Below are positions 33,603 through 44,882 of a DNA stretch of 64,000 bases, piece by piece. The stretch is from Notamacropus eugenii (lineage: Eukaryota > Chordata > Mammalia > Diprotodontia > Macropodidae). The stretch covers positions 5,483,501 through 5,547,500 of the forward strand of contig NC_092878.1 in assembly GCF_028372415.1 (NCBI RefSeq), written 5' to 3'. Below the pieces are notes generated by a model. The model searched no databases, was not told where the DNA came from, and saw nothing but the letters and a program-made list of their open reading frames with translations. Every line of letters starts with the position of its first letter. Position 1 is the stretch's first letter. A program made the position numbers and the translations under genes.

Positions 33603-34055
33603 ACCTCCAGAGATGGGATCATTTCCAGATGGATAAACTTAAGTCCAATGTGCAGAAGCTGAGATAGGTGAATTTCAGTTTGATGTAAGGACATGCTTCC
33701 TCATATTAAACAGCTGCCAGAAGTGGAATGGGCTGCCTCTGTAGGCAGTAGTATCTACCTTGTTACAGGTCTTTGAGAGAAGAGTGGAAGCTCACTTCTC
33801 CTGCAAGTTGCAGAGAGGGCTCCTGTATAGGTTATATACAGACTGCATATGGTCTCTTCTGAGACTTGGTGAGTCTGTGATGTCCAATCCCAGTGAATAT
33901 TTATGCTTTTCCAGGTGGGACAAGCTGGGAAGGATTCTAGGGAATGCTAACACAGTCAAATGTACACCTCGATCATTGTTGGAGTTAACCCAGGTATAAG
34001 GAATATCCTTTGTTGCCCAGGAATAAAAGGAGAAGGAAGAGGAGGGGAGGGGAAA
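33603..34055. other. Old repeat, unnamed
   Basis: tcagtttgatgtaaggacatgc, gccagaagtggaatgggctgcc and aggtctttgagagaagagtgg recall a common mammalian repeat tail; family uncertain. Confidence 0.4.
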
Positions 34056-34057
34056 GG

Positions 34058-34163
34058 CAGCCAGTCAATAAGCTGTAAGTACCTACTGTATACCAGGCAT
34101 TATGCTAAGCACTGGGGAGAGAAAGAAAGCAGCCCCTGCCCTCAAGGAGCTCATAGTCTGATG
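34058..34163 (+). mobile_element. L2/MIR3-derived marsupial repeat, part 1
   Basis: gtacctactgtataccaggc, gctaagcactggggagagaa, cctcaaggagctcatagtctg. Interrupted by a MITE. Confidence 0.85.
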
Positions 34164-34336
34164 CAGACATGGGGAGCCTGAAGCCTTGAGGTCACATGTG
34201 GCCCTTTAGGTCCTCAAGTGCTGCCATTTGACTGAATCCAAACTTCACAGAACAAATCCCCTTAATGAAAGGATTTGTTCTACAAGACTTGAACTCAGTC
34301 AAAAGGCCATGCCCAACGTCACAGTTCCCACCCCTG
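34164..34336. mobile_element. Palindromic hAT-type MITE, copy 2
   Basis: Starts CAGACATGGGGAGCCTGAAG and ends CCCACCCCTG; inner wording gaggtcacatgtggccc and cagaacaaatccccttaa matches copy 1. The 8-base target duplication is GTCTGATG (34156-34163) and GTCTAATG (34337-34344), the length expected for hAT. Confidence 0.85.
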
Positions 34337-34600
34337 GTCTAATGGGAAAGGCAATAGCTAAACAACCATTTATAAGTAAGCTACATATAGGATCAACTGG
34401 GGACAATCAACAGAAGGAAGGTACTAGAATTAAGGGGGAAGCAGTTAAGTTTTCCTGTCAATGATAAGATTTTAACTAAGACCTAAAGGAAGCCAAGGAA
34501 ATCGAGAGGCAGAGATGAGAAAGGAAAACATTCCAGGTATGAGGAACAGCCAATGGAAATGCATAGTATTTGGAGATGGAGTATTTTGGTCAAAGTCAAC
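34337..34600 (+). mobile_element. L2/MIR3-derived marsupial repeat, part 2
   Basis: Resumes with gtctaatgggaaaggcaata and runs through ggtactagaattaaggggga and acattccaggtatgaggaac. Confidence 0.8.
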
Positions 34601-34778
34601 TTGAACATCTCCCTCACTCTCCACACCAAGCAGTCACCAAGGTTTGTTTCATCTTTCATAGCCTCCCTTCATATCCATCCCTTCCTTGAAAATTCCAAAG
34701 ACAGGGCTTCAGATCAGGGTCGTATCGTAAACTCTAACCCTATTATCTTTCTCATTGTTATCATTTCTGCTGCAATTA

Positions 34779-34808
34779 ACAATAATGATGATAATGACGA
34801 TGATGATG
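34779..34808. repeat. (GAT)n microsatellite
   Basis: aatgatgataatgacgatg followed by atgatgg; short and imperfect. Confidence 0.8.
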
Positions 34809-34809
34809 G

Positions 34810-34965
34810 TGAGCACAGCTTGCATTTGCACAGTTTCCCTATTTTCAAATACATTGGTTCCTTTGATGTTCACAGTATCCCAGTAAAGAAAGGAGGCCAT
34901 TTCTTATCTTTACTCAACAGATAAGGAAACTAGGTTAAGAGACTTGAAAGATCACCAAGTGAAGG
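34810..34965 (-). mobile_element. MIR, diverged
   Basis: gcatttgcacagtttcccta, caacagataaggaaactagg and agatcaccaagtgaagg follow the reverse MIR order. Confidence 0.55.
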
Positions 34966-35299
34966 AATGGGTACAAGAACCTTGTTTTTCTTGAGCCTTC
35001 ATCTCATGGTTTGTTTTGAGATATTTTTTTATATTACACTTCACTGACTTTCCTTGGTTACCCTCCCATTTGCTCAGTCTTTAGAATGCTTTCATTTCTC
35101 TTCCAGATGGCTCTAGTCCTATCACTTGTTGCGTAGGGTGGATGCTCCATTCCAGAGACTTCATTAGCGAAACCTATGCAGGTATGTCCAGGTTGTCAAA
35201 TTCCATTCACACATGACACAAGGAAATAATGTCTGAGATGGGGCAGGACTTAGGTCTTCTTTGTGGGGAGGAGCCTGGAGATTTCTAACAGTAATAGTT
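34966..35299. other. Unassigned DNA
   Basis: Nothing recognised. Confidence 0.4.
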
Positions 35300-35640
35300 T
35301 CCTTATTGGTCTCTCCACTTCCCAGTCCATTTTATACACAACTGCAAAATGTTATTCTTAAAAGATTGCTTTGTGCATAATCATTCACTGTTTTAAATGA
35401 ATCTTCATGGGCTCCATACTGCTTAAAGGGAAAAATCTACATTCTTAGGCTGGAATTCAGTGTCTCCAATTTATTTCCTAAACTCCTGAATTTACAGCTT
35501 AAGTGAACTATTCTATTGTCACTGGAAGGCAATGTAAACTCTTACCTTCGGTCTTCATTTCTCTGCTTGGACTGCTCTCTTCTGGTGTCTCTAGGTTTCT
35601 AAATGCCATTCTTGCTTTAATGGAGAGCCTGGTCCAATTT
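35300..35640 (+). mobile_element. L2 LINE fragment
   Basis: ttggtctctccacttcccag, aaatgttattcttaaaagat and atgaatcttcatgggctcc match the L2 3' part; edges uncertain. Confidence 0.6.
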
Positions 35641-35701
35641 TGTATCTGCTGTGATTTCTTAGCTAGTCTGCAAAGACCTGTAATAGCAGCAGTGGGTGGT
35701 A

Positions 35702-35957
35702 GTGGTGGTGGCAGCAGCTAGCACTTATAAAGCACTTTAAGGCTTGCGAACCTCTTTATAAGCATTACCTTATTTTATCTTCACAAGAATCCTGAGAGTT
35801 GGGTGTTATTATTATCCCCATTTTATAGATGAGGAACCTGAGGCAGACAGAGGTTTATGATTTGTCCAAGGTCACGCAGTTAGCAAATGTGGGAAGTCAT
35901 ATTTGAGCTTATTTTCCTGACTCCAGATCCAGCACTCCATCCACTACACCATCACTA
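35702..35957 (-). mobile_element. MIR, near full length
   Basis: agcacttataaagcacttta, ttattattatccccatttta, gatgaggaacctgaggcaga and ccaaggtcacgcagttagc. Confidence 0.92.
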
Positions 35958-36007
35958 CCAATACCTGCAGCACTTGCTATCTATATTAGATGTCTGCAGA
36001 TTCTTAG

Positions 36008-36195
36008 GCAGCATGGCATAACCAAGAGCACTTTATGGAGGCAGAGAACCTGTATCCAAATCTCTCCCCTTATGATGTACGTGATCCTGGTCAAGTCCCC
36101 TTGACTGTCTAGCCTGTTTCCAACATCTGTAAAATGAGTGGGTCATGCTAGGTGATCTGTCTGCATTACCTCTAAATTCTAGATCCTGTTCCATA
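36008..36195 (+). mobile_element. MIR-family SINE
   Basis: ggcagcatggcataaccaag, gatcctggtcaagtcccctt, catctgtaaaatgagtggg and the tail aggtgatctgtctgcattac. Confidence 0.8.
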
Positions 36196-36679
36196 TTGAA
36201 ATATTATGCAACTTTGTCTAAATTCTGTTTTCCCAACTGGACTCTGATCTCCTTGAGATCTGTGTCCTACATTTCATACTATTTTGCATCTTTGAAAGCA
36301 GAACAGAGACTTACACAGAGACATAAGGGGATTTCACAAGGATTACTGAGGATTTATTCAGACATAAACAAGACATGGGACTATTACTGCTGAATGTGCA
36401 AATGATTGATAAGGTTCTTCTCTATTAACATCAAATGCCTGGAGTCAGCAAAGGCCAAGCTTTGCTTGGGAATCGGGGGAAATAAGAGGAGGGCAGAATG
36501 CTCAGAGCCCCAGGAACACAGCAACGCAGCAGGAGAGTTTTGTGAGGGACTAACCCACCAAGAGTGAAGGTACTCACAAGATGAGGAACGACCTTAGGCT
36601 CAGGCCAGGTTCCATTTCTCTCCCAGTTATGCTTCTGCCCGTCCCCCTACCCCTTTCCCAGTGCCCTTTTATACACTGT
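36196..36679. other. Unassigned; L2-like tail at 36220-36290
   Basis: ttttcccaactggactctgatctccttgagatc suggests an L2 tail; the rest is unique. Confidence 0.4.
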
Positions 36680-37065
36680 CTACCCTCATTAACATATAAA
36701 TTCCTTGGGGGCAGGGACTATATTTCTTTGTTCTTGTTCAGCTGTTTTCAGTTGTGTCAAACTCTTTGTGACCCCACTAAGGGTTTTCTTGGCAAAGATA
36801 CTGAAGTGGTTTGCCATTTCCTTCTCTAGTTTGTTGTATAGATGAGGAAACTGAGGCAAGCAGGGTTAAGTGACTTGCACAGGGTCTCACAGCTAGTAAC
36901 TATCTGAGGCCAGATTTGAACTCAGGAAGATGAGTCTTCCTGACTGCAGGCCCTGTGCACTGTGCCACCCAGCTGCCCTGTATTTATTTATGCTTGTATT
37001 TGTATCCTTAGAGTTTAGCACAGTGCCTGCCACATAGTAAATGCTGCAAAAATGCTTGTTGCCTA
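36680..37065 (+). mobile_element. L2 tail split by a SINE
   Basis: Left part ends aaattccttgggggcaggga; right part begins near 36990 with tatttgtatccttagagttt and ends catagtaaatgctgcaaaaa. The reversed SINE between them spans 36737-36981. Confidence 0.8.
36737..36981 (-). mobile_element. Marsupial tRNA-derived SINE
   Basis: ttcagctgttttcagttgtg, gggttttcttggcaaagata, atgaggaaactgaggcaagc, cactgtgccacccagctgcc. Flanks tatttctttgttcttg and tatttatttatgcttg (13 of 16 equal) look like an aged target duplication. Confidence 0.93.
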
Positions 37066-39060
37066 CCTGCCTGCTAATGACCTAGCAAGTACTGCCCTCA
37101 GAACTTGAGATGCCAGATTTCTCATGTGAGGAATTACAAGAAGGAAGAGGAGGTGATTTGGGATGATGGGGAACAAGACCCAAAAGTTTCACCCATTGAA
37201 TGTGGCTTTTTCCTAACCCAAGGTCAGTATGTAGTTGTCATTTTCATTCTTGTGGAAACCAGACACCCCTTGGCTAGCCGCGAGACCTCTTTAACAAGAC
37301 TTCCTGACAGCCCTTCCCAAAGAAACCGTCCTTATTGTATCTCCGCATCACAGAACCAGAAAGCCCAGTAGAACGGCAAGGAAATCACAGAGCTCATTTA
37401 TCTCACAGACCCAGAGGCCTGAGCGAGGCTTAGCAAAGGAGGCAGAAACCAGTTCCAGACTGGGGAACAATCTAAGAGTAGTCTAGGGTCATGGTCACTT
37501 GAGGCATGTCACGTGGTGACCACCATGAAGAAATCTCTTAGTTTCAGAGGAAGACTTTTTATTTTAGAGACAGAAAGTGTGCGTGTGTGTGTGTGTGTCT
37601 GTCTGTCTGTTTATGTGTGTGTGTGTCTGTGTGTTTCAGGGTTTAGCTATTGAAATGTAAGTGAAATGTAGTAAATTTTCCTCCACTTCCTTGGGCTTCC
37701 CAGAGAGCATCTGAGAATTACAGATTAGGAAATGCTCTCAAAAAGAAAGAGACAGGTGGTACCCTGGGGAGAAGGGAAAACGGGTAAGAATAGAGATGGG
37801 GCCTACTGTTGATCCATGTGGCAGAGGGAAGGCCAGATGAAAGCAGTCCTAGTTGGGACAAAATGACTTCCAACTTAAAGATTCTGGAAAAAATGAATGG
37901 AGAATCGTGATGATCACTTTTCATCTTTTCAGGTTTAAAGACATGGAGATCAGATGAAATGATCCTGCGGTGTTCATCTGTTTGGCAGTATCTATGATGT
38001 CAGAAGCAAACTAGACATGAAAATGCTTGTCATTTGACATTAGGGGAATTCTTTGAAAATATCTTCCATTTTCCTCATGACAGAGACCTTTGTCTCTTCA
38101 TTCTCTATCCTTGTACAATAAACTATTGTTGAATGACTGGTAGTCCTAGTTCTTGAAAAATCAATTTTGATTTCTCTGAGCTCAGCTTCCTCATACACAA
38201 AATGAACATTACAATGCCCAATGTCCATAACTGATAGGCCTATTGTGGGTAATTAGTGGGATAATGCTACATGAAGGCTGTGAAAACCTTCCCAATATAA
38301 GAACATTAAGAGATATATCTTTGGCAGAATTGGTACCAGTTGTATCTTCACCAGTAGTGTCCACCTTTCTCTTTTTAAGTCTACTTAGGAGATTTGAACT
38401 AGAGAAAATCAGGTTCCTTCATAAGCATGTATGTAGAACAATAAGACATTATTTTGGTGATGCTGTATTCTAGCTTTTTTTTTTTTAAGTTCAACAAGCA
38501 TTTATTAAGTACTATGGCAGCGTACATTATTACAGAGTTGGTCTCTTTAAAAAAAATTATAAATTGATTTTGGGAGGATTTGTGCCAACATTCTGCTGAA
38601 TATAAAAGATAAAGTCAAGAGTCTATACTTTCTAGTACCAACTTACTAGTGAAGAACATTTATTAGATACAACTCTAGTAGATTTTTTGATGATTTTAAA
38701 AAAGAAAATGGACTAGTTACTTAGATATTATATCTATATGCATTCATTTGTTGTCATCCCATAGTGCTTCCTGATCATATGGAAAGAAGAAAGCTTTGAT
38801 ACTAGTAATGGTATTGTAGTATTACTGTTGAAAAATTTTGATGACTTAATTTTTAGTTAATTGAAATACATTAATAACTGGAAAAATAGAAGGGAGATGA
38901 AGCAATGATATTCATAGATAAGATTATATAAATAGAAATTTCTTCATAAGTCAATTTTTTTTTTTTTTACTGAGCTATGGGAGAAATCCACCCTGAAGAT
39001 ACCTTTTATAGTATAAATATTTAACTCTTGTTTTTCAGTTTTGTAAACTCAGTTTCATGT
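37066..39060. other. Mostly unassigned DNA with (GT)n at 37577-37636
   Basis: Besides the GT run there is a short SINE scrap at 38489-38515 (caacaagcatttattaagta). Several short frames have no motif or splice context. Confidence 0.45.
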
Positions 39061-39977
39061 ATATCAGGTTTTCTTTTTAAGGAATTATTTTCTTCAGTGA
39101 GCTTTTGGACCTCTTCTTCCATTTGGCGCATTCTCTTTTTAAGGCATTCTTCTCTGACTTTTTGGATCTTGTTTGCTATTTGGGTTAGTCTAATTTTAAA
39201 GGTGTTATTGTCTTCAGCATTTTTTTGGTCTCCTTTAGCAAGCTGTTGACTCACTTTTCATGATTTTCTTGCATCACCCTAATTTCTCTTCCCAATTTTT
39301 CCTCCTCTTCATTTTCAAAATCCTTTTTGAGCTCTTCCATGCCCTGAGACCAATTCACATTTTTCTTGGAGGGTTTGGATGCAGGAGCTTTGACTTTGTT
39401 GTCTTCTTCTGGTTGTACTTTTTGATCTTCCTTGTCACCATCTACATTAAGAACTATCACTTCACCAAGAAAGTAAGAATCTATATTACTGTATTTTCCT
39501 GTTTGCTCAATTTTCCAGCCAATTACTTGACTTTTGAGCTCTTTGTTAAGTGCAGGGCTCTCAGTGGCTGCCATAGCCATGGTATTGAGGCTGATGTTAG
39601 ACCATGCTCCCCGTCTCAGCCAGATGAGAGACCCTTCTATGCTGTCTTTGGCTTTTGTGAATTGAGAAGTCTGGAAACTGCTGCAGTCACCAGCAATTCA
39701 GTCTCCTCAGGCCTGCTCCACCCTGTTTGTGCCTGCATGGCCCAGGCCAAACTGAGCTCCACTACCAGCCTGGTGTGAGAGACCTTTTCTGTTGACCTTC
39801 CAGATTGTCTTGGGCTGGAAATTTGCTTCAGTCTGTTATTATTTTGTTGCTTCTGCTGATGGAGAATTTGTTTTGAGTCATTTTTTACAGGCTTTTTGGG
39901 AGGTTTAGGAGAAGAGCTCAAGTAGGTCCCTGCTTCTGTGCTGTCATCTTGGCTCCACCCCCATATCAGGTTTTCTT
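39061..39977 (-). mobile_element. L1 with intact 5' end, truncated inside ORF1, perfect TSD
   Basis: The inserted part is 39076-39962. In minus orientation it begins GGGGGTGGAGCCAAGATGAC, passes the 5' UTR and ORF1 start (QGMEELKKDFENEEEEK near 39330), and stops in the ORF1 coiled coil at AATTCCTTAAAA. ATATCAGGTTTTCTT (15 bases) stands on both sides, at 39061-39075 and 39963-39977. There is no ORF2, no 3' UTR and no long poly(A). Confidence 0.92.
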
Positions 39978-40021
39978 AAAGCACAATTGCAACATAATTT
40001 TTTGGAGTTTCTAGGGTGAGG

Positions 40022-40150
40022 CATGATAACATAGTGTAAAGAATTAGGAATCCTGGATGTCAGTCCTGATTATTCCACAAATTGTGTGACACCAGGAAAA
40101 TCACTTCTCTGGAGCTCAGGTATATCACCTGTAAAATGCAGTGATGATAC
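40022..40150 (+). mobile_element. MIR-family SINE, 5' part
   Basis: taggaatcctggatgtcagt, aattgtgtgacaccaggaaa, atcacctgtaaaatgcagtg. Its tail appears at 40312-40358 (ctctaaggccccttccaact). Confidence 0.7.
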
Positions 40151-40361
40151 TCTATCAGTAGTTTTCAAAGGGTTTGTTTCACTAGATGTGTCCAGATTGT
40201 ATGGAATTAATACTTTTAATTATATGAGGCTGCACAAGTATCCTAACTGCCACATCCTAATTTCTCACCAAAAATAATTATATGTCTTGAACAAAATTTC
40301 TGAAAACTATTGGGCTAAATAATCTCTAAGGCCCCTTCCAACTCTAATATTTTATGATCTC

Positions 40362-40618
40362 TTAAGGGTAGAAGGTGGTGAAATGAACAGAGTTCTGGGC
40401 CTAGAGTCAGGAAGATCCAAGTTCAAATCCAGCTTTAAACCAGCAGGACAGCACTTGACTTCTGTTTATCTCAATTTTCTTAACTTTAGAATTGGGCTAA
40501 CAATAGCACCTACCTCTCAGGGTTGTTGTGAGAATAAAATGAGATAAAACTGGCATATACTTAGCACAGTACCTGCCACATAGCAGATTCTTAATAAATA
40601 TGTATTCTTCTCTTTCCC
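40362..40618 (+). mobile_element. MIR/CORE-SINE, full length
   Basis: tctgggcctagagtcaggaa, aattttcttaactttagaat, ctctcagggttgttgtgaga and the tail cttagcacagtacctgcca. Confidence 0.9.
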
Positions 40619-41085
40619 TTAAATTTGGGTATGCATACCCATTGAATTCCTCACCAAAATGCCTCTGGCTAAGATTAATATTATAACATATATATAACAT
40701 ATAATATTATAACATGTAACATATACTGAAAAGCACCATGAAGTATAAAGAGTCAGGGTACTGGTGGTGGTTTGCTTTTCCATTCTTGTTATTCTGAATT
40801 TAACAAGCATCACCTAAAATAAGCACTTCCAGATACCCAGGAGAACAGAAGGAAGGTGAGGGGGGATTGTGCATGAAACTGAATTTCTACTATGTACAGT
40901 TTTCTTTTCTTAAAAAAAAGTACGTAATAAATTGAGCATGTTACTTTCAAACCCGTACTCCTTGTCTTTGAATTTTAGCTTTTCTTATCTTTCTCTGACC
41001 CTTGCTTTGCTCAGTCATCATGCATATCCCTCCACTTTGTATGGATGTACTCCAGGGACTACCTAGCAGGTGTTATATAAATGTT
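40619..41085. other. Unassigned DNA
   Basis: AT-rich palindromic run at 40680-40730 (ataacatatatataacatat); otherwise nothing. Confidence 0.4.
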
Positions 41086-41089
41086 TATT

Positions 41090-41590
41090 CCCTTTTCTTC
41101 CCCCTTTCAGAATTCTGTCCTGAGCTCTCTTCTCTCTAGAATTTCTCACAGTGGTCTCATCTGCTTCCTAAGTTGTGTTATCTCCCATGAGTTCTGTTAT
41201 CTCTATGAAAATACATCCAAAATTTACCAACACAGGTATCTTCTCTATACTGAGCTCTGGTTCAAGATGGCCAACTGTCTATTAGACTTTTCCATCTACT
41301 GGATGTCCCATAGTATTCTCAAATTCATTATTTTCAAAATGGTATTAACTTCCCTCACCTGAAAAATATACTCCTCTTCATAACTTCTCTTATCATGGAG
41401 TGTACCACCATCTTTCCAGTCACCCAGATTCAGGTTCATAATTAGCTTCAATTTTTCATTCCTTACACAATCTACTCCCCTTATCCATGTATCATCAGTT
41501 GCAAAATTTTGTTAATTTGATCTCTCAACCTTTTTACTTCTATATCTATTTACGAGGGCACTACCTTAGTTCAAGTCAGTACTCTAGGTT
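41090..41590 (+). mobile_element. L2 LINE, ORF2 C-terminal region
   Basis: gtcctgagctctcttctctc, gttctgttatctctatgaaa, agatggccaactgtctattag and cagtcacccagattcaggtt follow L2 in order. Confidence 0.8.
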
Positions 41591-42055
41591 GTTTCTGATA
41601 TGCAACACCTCACATTTTCTTCCAGCCTTTCAGTCTTAATTTTGTTGTAATATTTCTTGTTTTATTAACTTCTACTTGGTCTATTTCAATTTCTTTAAGT
41701 TTGTTACTTGGTTAAGGTTTTGTACCTTTTGAACTAAAATGTTAATTCTCCTTTCAAGTCTTTCCTCCAAAGATCTTATTTTTCCCCAAATCTTTCCTGA
41801 CACTCTCATTTTCATTTATATAATTTTTAACTTAAAAAAAAATCTCTTGCTTCATTCTGTCCAGAAATTCTAAATTGACCTCATAACTAAGTTGTGTTTC
41901 TTTGAAGATTTATAAATAGGTATTTTGAACTCACTTTTTTCTTCTGGGGTTGCCTCACCACAATAGTTTCATTTTTTGGTTTTTTTTTTTTACTTGTTTT
42001 TCCCGTTTTACTTGCAAAATGGTAATTTTGTGTTGGGGAGAAGTGGAAAGGAATA

Positions 42056-42307
42056 AAGTAAGGGAATAAGCATTTATAAAGTATCTAATATGAGCCAGGC
42101 ATGATGCTAAGTGCTGTACAGCTATCTCATTTGATACAACCCCATGAAATAGGTGCTATTACCACCCCCACTTTAAAGTTGAGGAAACAGGCAAACTGAA
42201 GGTAAGTGACTTGTCCAAGGTGACAAAGCTAGTAAGTGCCTGGGGCTGGATTTGAACTCAGGTCTTCCAAGCCCAGTGCTCTATCCTTTGAGCCACCTTG
42301 ATGCCTT
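42056..42307 (-). mobile_element. MIR inserted in L1
   Basis: aagcatttataaagtatcta, catgatgctaagtgctgtac, aagttgaggaaacaggcaaa, ctggatttgaactcaggtct. Confidence 0.9.
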
Positions 42308-42479
42308 AGGGTCAATTTCTGTTCACTTCTGGATGGAATATCTGGACCAAGTTTGATCCTGATACATATTTTACGAGGTCCTGCTTCCTGTTTTCTCTGG
42401 ATGTTGAACTCTGTGTTCTTCGATCATCTTGGGGGTAGCTCAGGTCAGAGACCTGCAAACTTTCAGTATGACCTAAGCA

Positions 42480-42658
42480 AATGGACCACTAAACCATATA
42501 TGAGGATCCCTATAAATTTATACTGACCTAGAAAACCACATATTAAAATTATCAATGTTCTATTGAGTTTATTTTGTTAAATATTTTTCAATTATATTTT
42601 AATCTGGTTTATCTATATTTGGAAATGTTGCCTCCTGACTGCATGTCTAACACCTCTG
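42480..42658. mobile_element. Nonautonomous hAT-like scrap (tentative)
   Basis: ttgttaaatatttttcaatt, attttaatctggtttatcta and the end gtctaacacctctgg recall the end of a common hAT-type element (TTTGACACCTCTG). Confidence 0.4.
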
Positions 42659-43460
42659 GCCTAAGCAATCTGATCAAGACGGTCTGATAGCTACCCTCTT
42701 CTTTTTAGTTCTGTAAGCTCCTGACCCTAGTTGAGGCTTGAGTGACACAACTGTAGGTTTAGCCCTGGGTAGAGCATCAGTAGACAGCTGCTAACCCCAG
42801 CTGCTGTCATCTAGCTAAAAAGCTCTGCAGGTTGAGAAGATCAGAACCCCTTGGTCTGAAATCTGTGCTCTAATCACCGAGTGGCAGATCTCAGACAGCC
42901 TGGGAACAGAATCTGCAATTTAATTTCTGGGGTCAGTGCCAAGCAGGTGCTGCTTACTTCTCTTTCTTCTCTTTGCCCAGTACATGTCTCAAGACAGGTC
43001 CAAGCTAGATTTGTGAGTTGGGTAACTATTCTTTGCTCTGGAAACACAGCCACAGATCAGCTAGAATTCTAATGGAAGGTTCCCTCCTAAACCACACTGG
43101 TTCCACAAGACAACACTCAGGTCAAAGCGACATAACTGGTAGCTGGCTGCTATTACTGATACCTACACACCCAAACCCAGTCCCTGCTGGATCTGTGACT
43201 TCACTTCTCTCTGGTGTACAACTGTAATTTGGCTCATACTTAGATTTGGCCTCCTCTAAAGTCCACATTAGATCTACAATACAGCTCTGGGGTGACAAAT
43301 ACTGCTGGCTCTAATTCCCACCCCCAATAGAAAAATGTTCCATTATTTTCTGCTTGGATTTCTTCATTTGGCCTGGCACTTAGATTTCTGTTGGAGTAAT
43401 TGTTGGGGAGAGCTGGGTTGTACTGCTTCTTCCTACTCTACCATCTTGTTTGATCCCAAC

Positions 43461-44710
43461 TCAATACTTGATATTGATGCCTCCCTGTTATAATTGTGGA
43501 GGATATCTTAGTATGAACAATTTGTATAAGCAATCTCTTGGGGTGGGTTTGTGCTGGTTAATTTAACCTATTTTATGTTAATTTCTGTTACCTTTCATTG
43601 TTCATATGGTTACATTTTAAAATGTTCCCAAACTGTGATTGCATACCTTGTTTTGCTCTATATAGTGACTGCACGAAGTACTATTATTATAACTCTTAAG
43701 CACTCTTCCATTCTTAATGGTTCCTATTCTTAAAGCTGCTGTCTGGCATTCCAATTCCTTCCCTGCAGGTTTGACAACCCAAATTCACACATCAAGCTGA
43801 TTCCATTCTGTTTAGACTGTTCATTAGTTTTAGTTAACCCACAAGTAGAAAACTTTCCTTTTGCAGTTGTGAGAGACTGGATACAAAACAACTTAGGATT
43901 CTAAGGATGAAAAGTGTTGATGAAAATGAGAGATGAGAAAATAAAAGATGAACAGACTGAGTGTACATGACTCTGTCATCTTCCAAGACCAGAGTGGTGG
44001 GAATTCTGGAGGGCACTTGCAGAAATTCATCAGGATTGTTCTAGTGCATGGAAGTTCGTTCCAGAGAATCCTTTGTCTTTGCATTTTCTGTCTCTTCCTC
44101 ATCTGACCAAAGTCAAGTTTCTCAGAGATAGATGCATGCCATTTAACTTAACTAAAATATAGGAGGAATTTGGTGCTGGGCCATATTTCAAATGCCTTCT
44201 ATTAGTGTATCATTTGTCACGTTAAACTTTAACAAAGAAAAAAGGAAAATTTTGATAAAAGAATGGCTGTGGAAAAATCAGAATTACCAAACTGTTTCAT
44301 CTGAGGATTCAACAGCTTCGTAGGGTGTTTTTGACTGCATATTGACCCCTGGTTCCTATCAGTCCTAACATCCCAGTATTGAGGGGCTTGAGTGCTGTCA
44401 ATATTTGCAACACAATCAAGACGTATTAGGAAGAATCCAGAATATTAGATGATTACTAACGTTGTTTCCAGCTCAAAAACTCGGTGATGTTGTATGAATT
44501 CTGGTAGCACTAAAGAGATCTGTCTTGCCATGGCCAATGTGTTTACTGATGCGTTGCCTAGAAACATTAACATATGCCTGTCAGGGGTTCCAGCATTTGT
44601 TTTGGGTAGCATGTAAAAAGCTGAACAACATTTCACGATGATAACTTATGGACAGGATACCTCAAATCTATACTGAATTTAGATGTCTTAAATTACAAAT
44701 ATTAGTGTAG
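43461..44710. other. Unassigned DNA
   Basis: No supported gene. A 63-residue minus-strand frame at 44636-44445 and a 69-residue one at 44102-43893 lack motifs. Confidence 0.4.
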
Positions 44711-44711
44711 T

Positions 44712-44882
44712 ACAAAGCATAGTGAGGCAGTAGGCAGGAAACCTAGTTTGTGGCCTTAGCTCTGCCTCCTACTATTTGAATAGCTGACCTATTCTTGAGT
44801 CTAGGTTTCTTCATGGGTAAAATGAGAATTTTGGACTTGGTGAAGCTCTAAGGACAATGCCAGTTCAAGGACTCTATGATCT
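44712..44882 (+). mobile_element. MIR-family SINE
   Basis: gtgaggcagtaggcaggaaa, ggtttcttcatgggtaaaat, gactctatgatctctg. Confidence 0.75.

Larger units (their letters stand above)
41600..43460 (-). mobile_element. L1 5' region (second subfamily), with a MIR inside
   Basis: The 5' terminus in minus orientation is GTTGGGATCAAACAAGATGG at 43460. A long 5' UTR follows (to about 42320), then decayed ORF1 (42050-41600). A MIR sits at 42056-42307 and a hAT-like scrap near 42480-42658. Subfamily differs from the GGAGCCAAGATG type elsewhere. Confidence 0.65.

Noticed and set aside
34709-34924. Asp-rich frame and its Ile-rich antisense
   Set aside because: Both come from a short (GAT)n repeat next to a MIR.
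39260-39778. 172-residue plus-strand frame
   Set aside because: Antisense of L1 5' UTR and ORF1 in the 3'-truncated copy.
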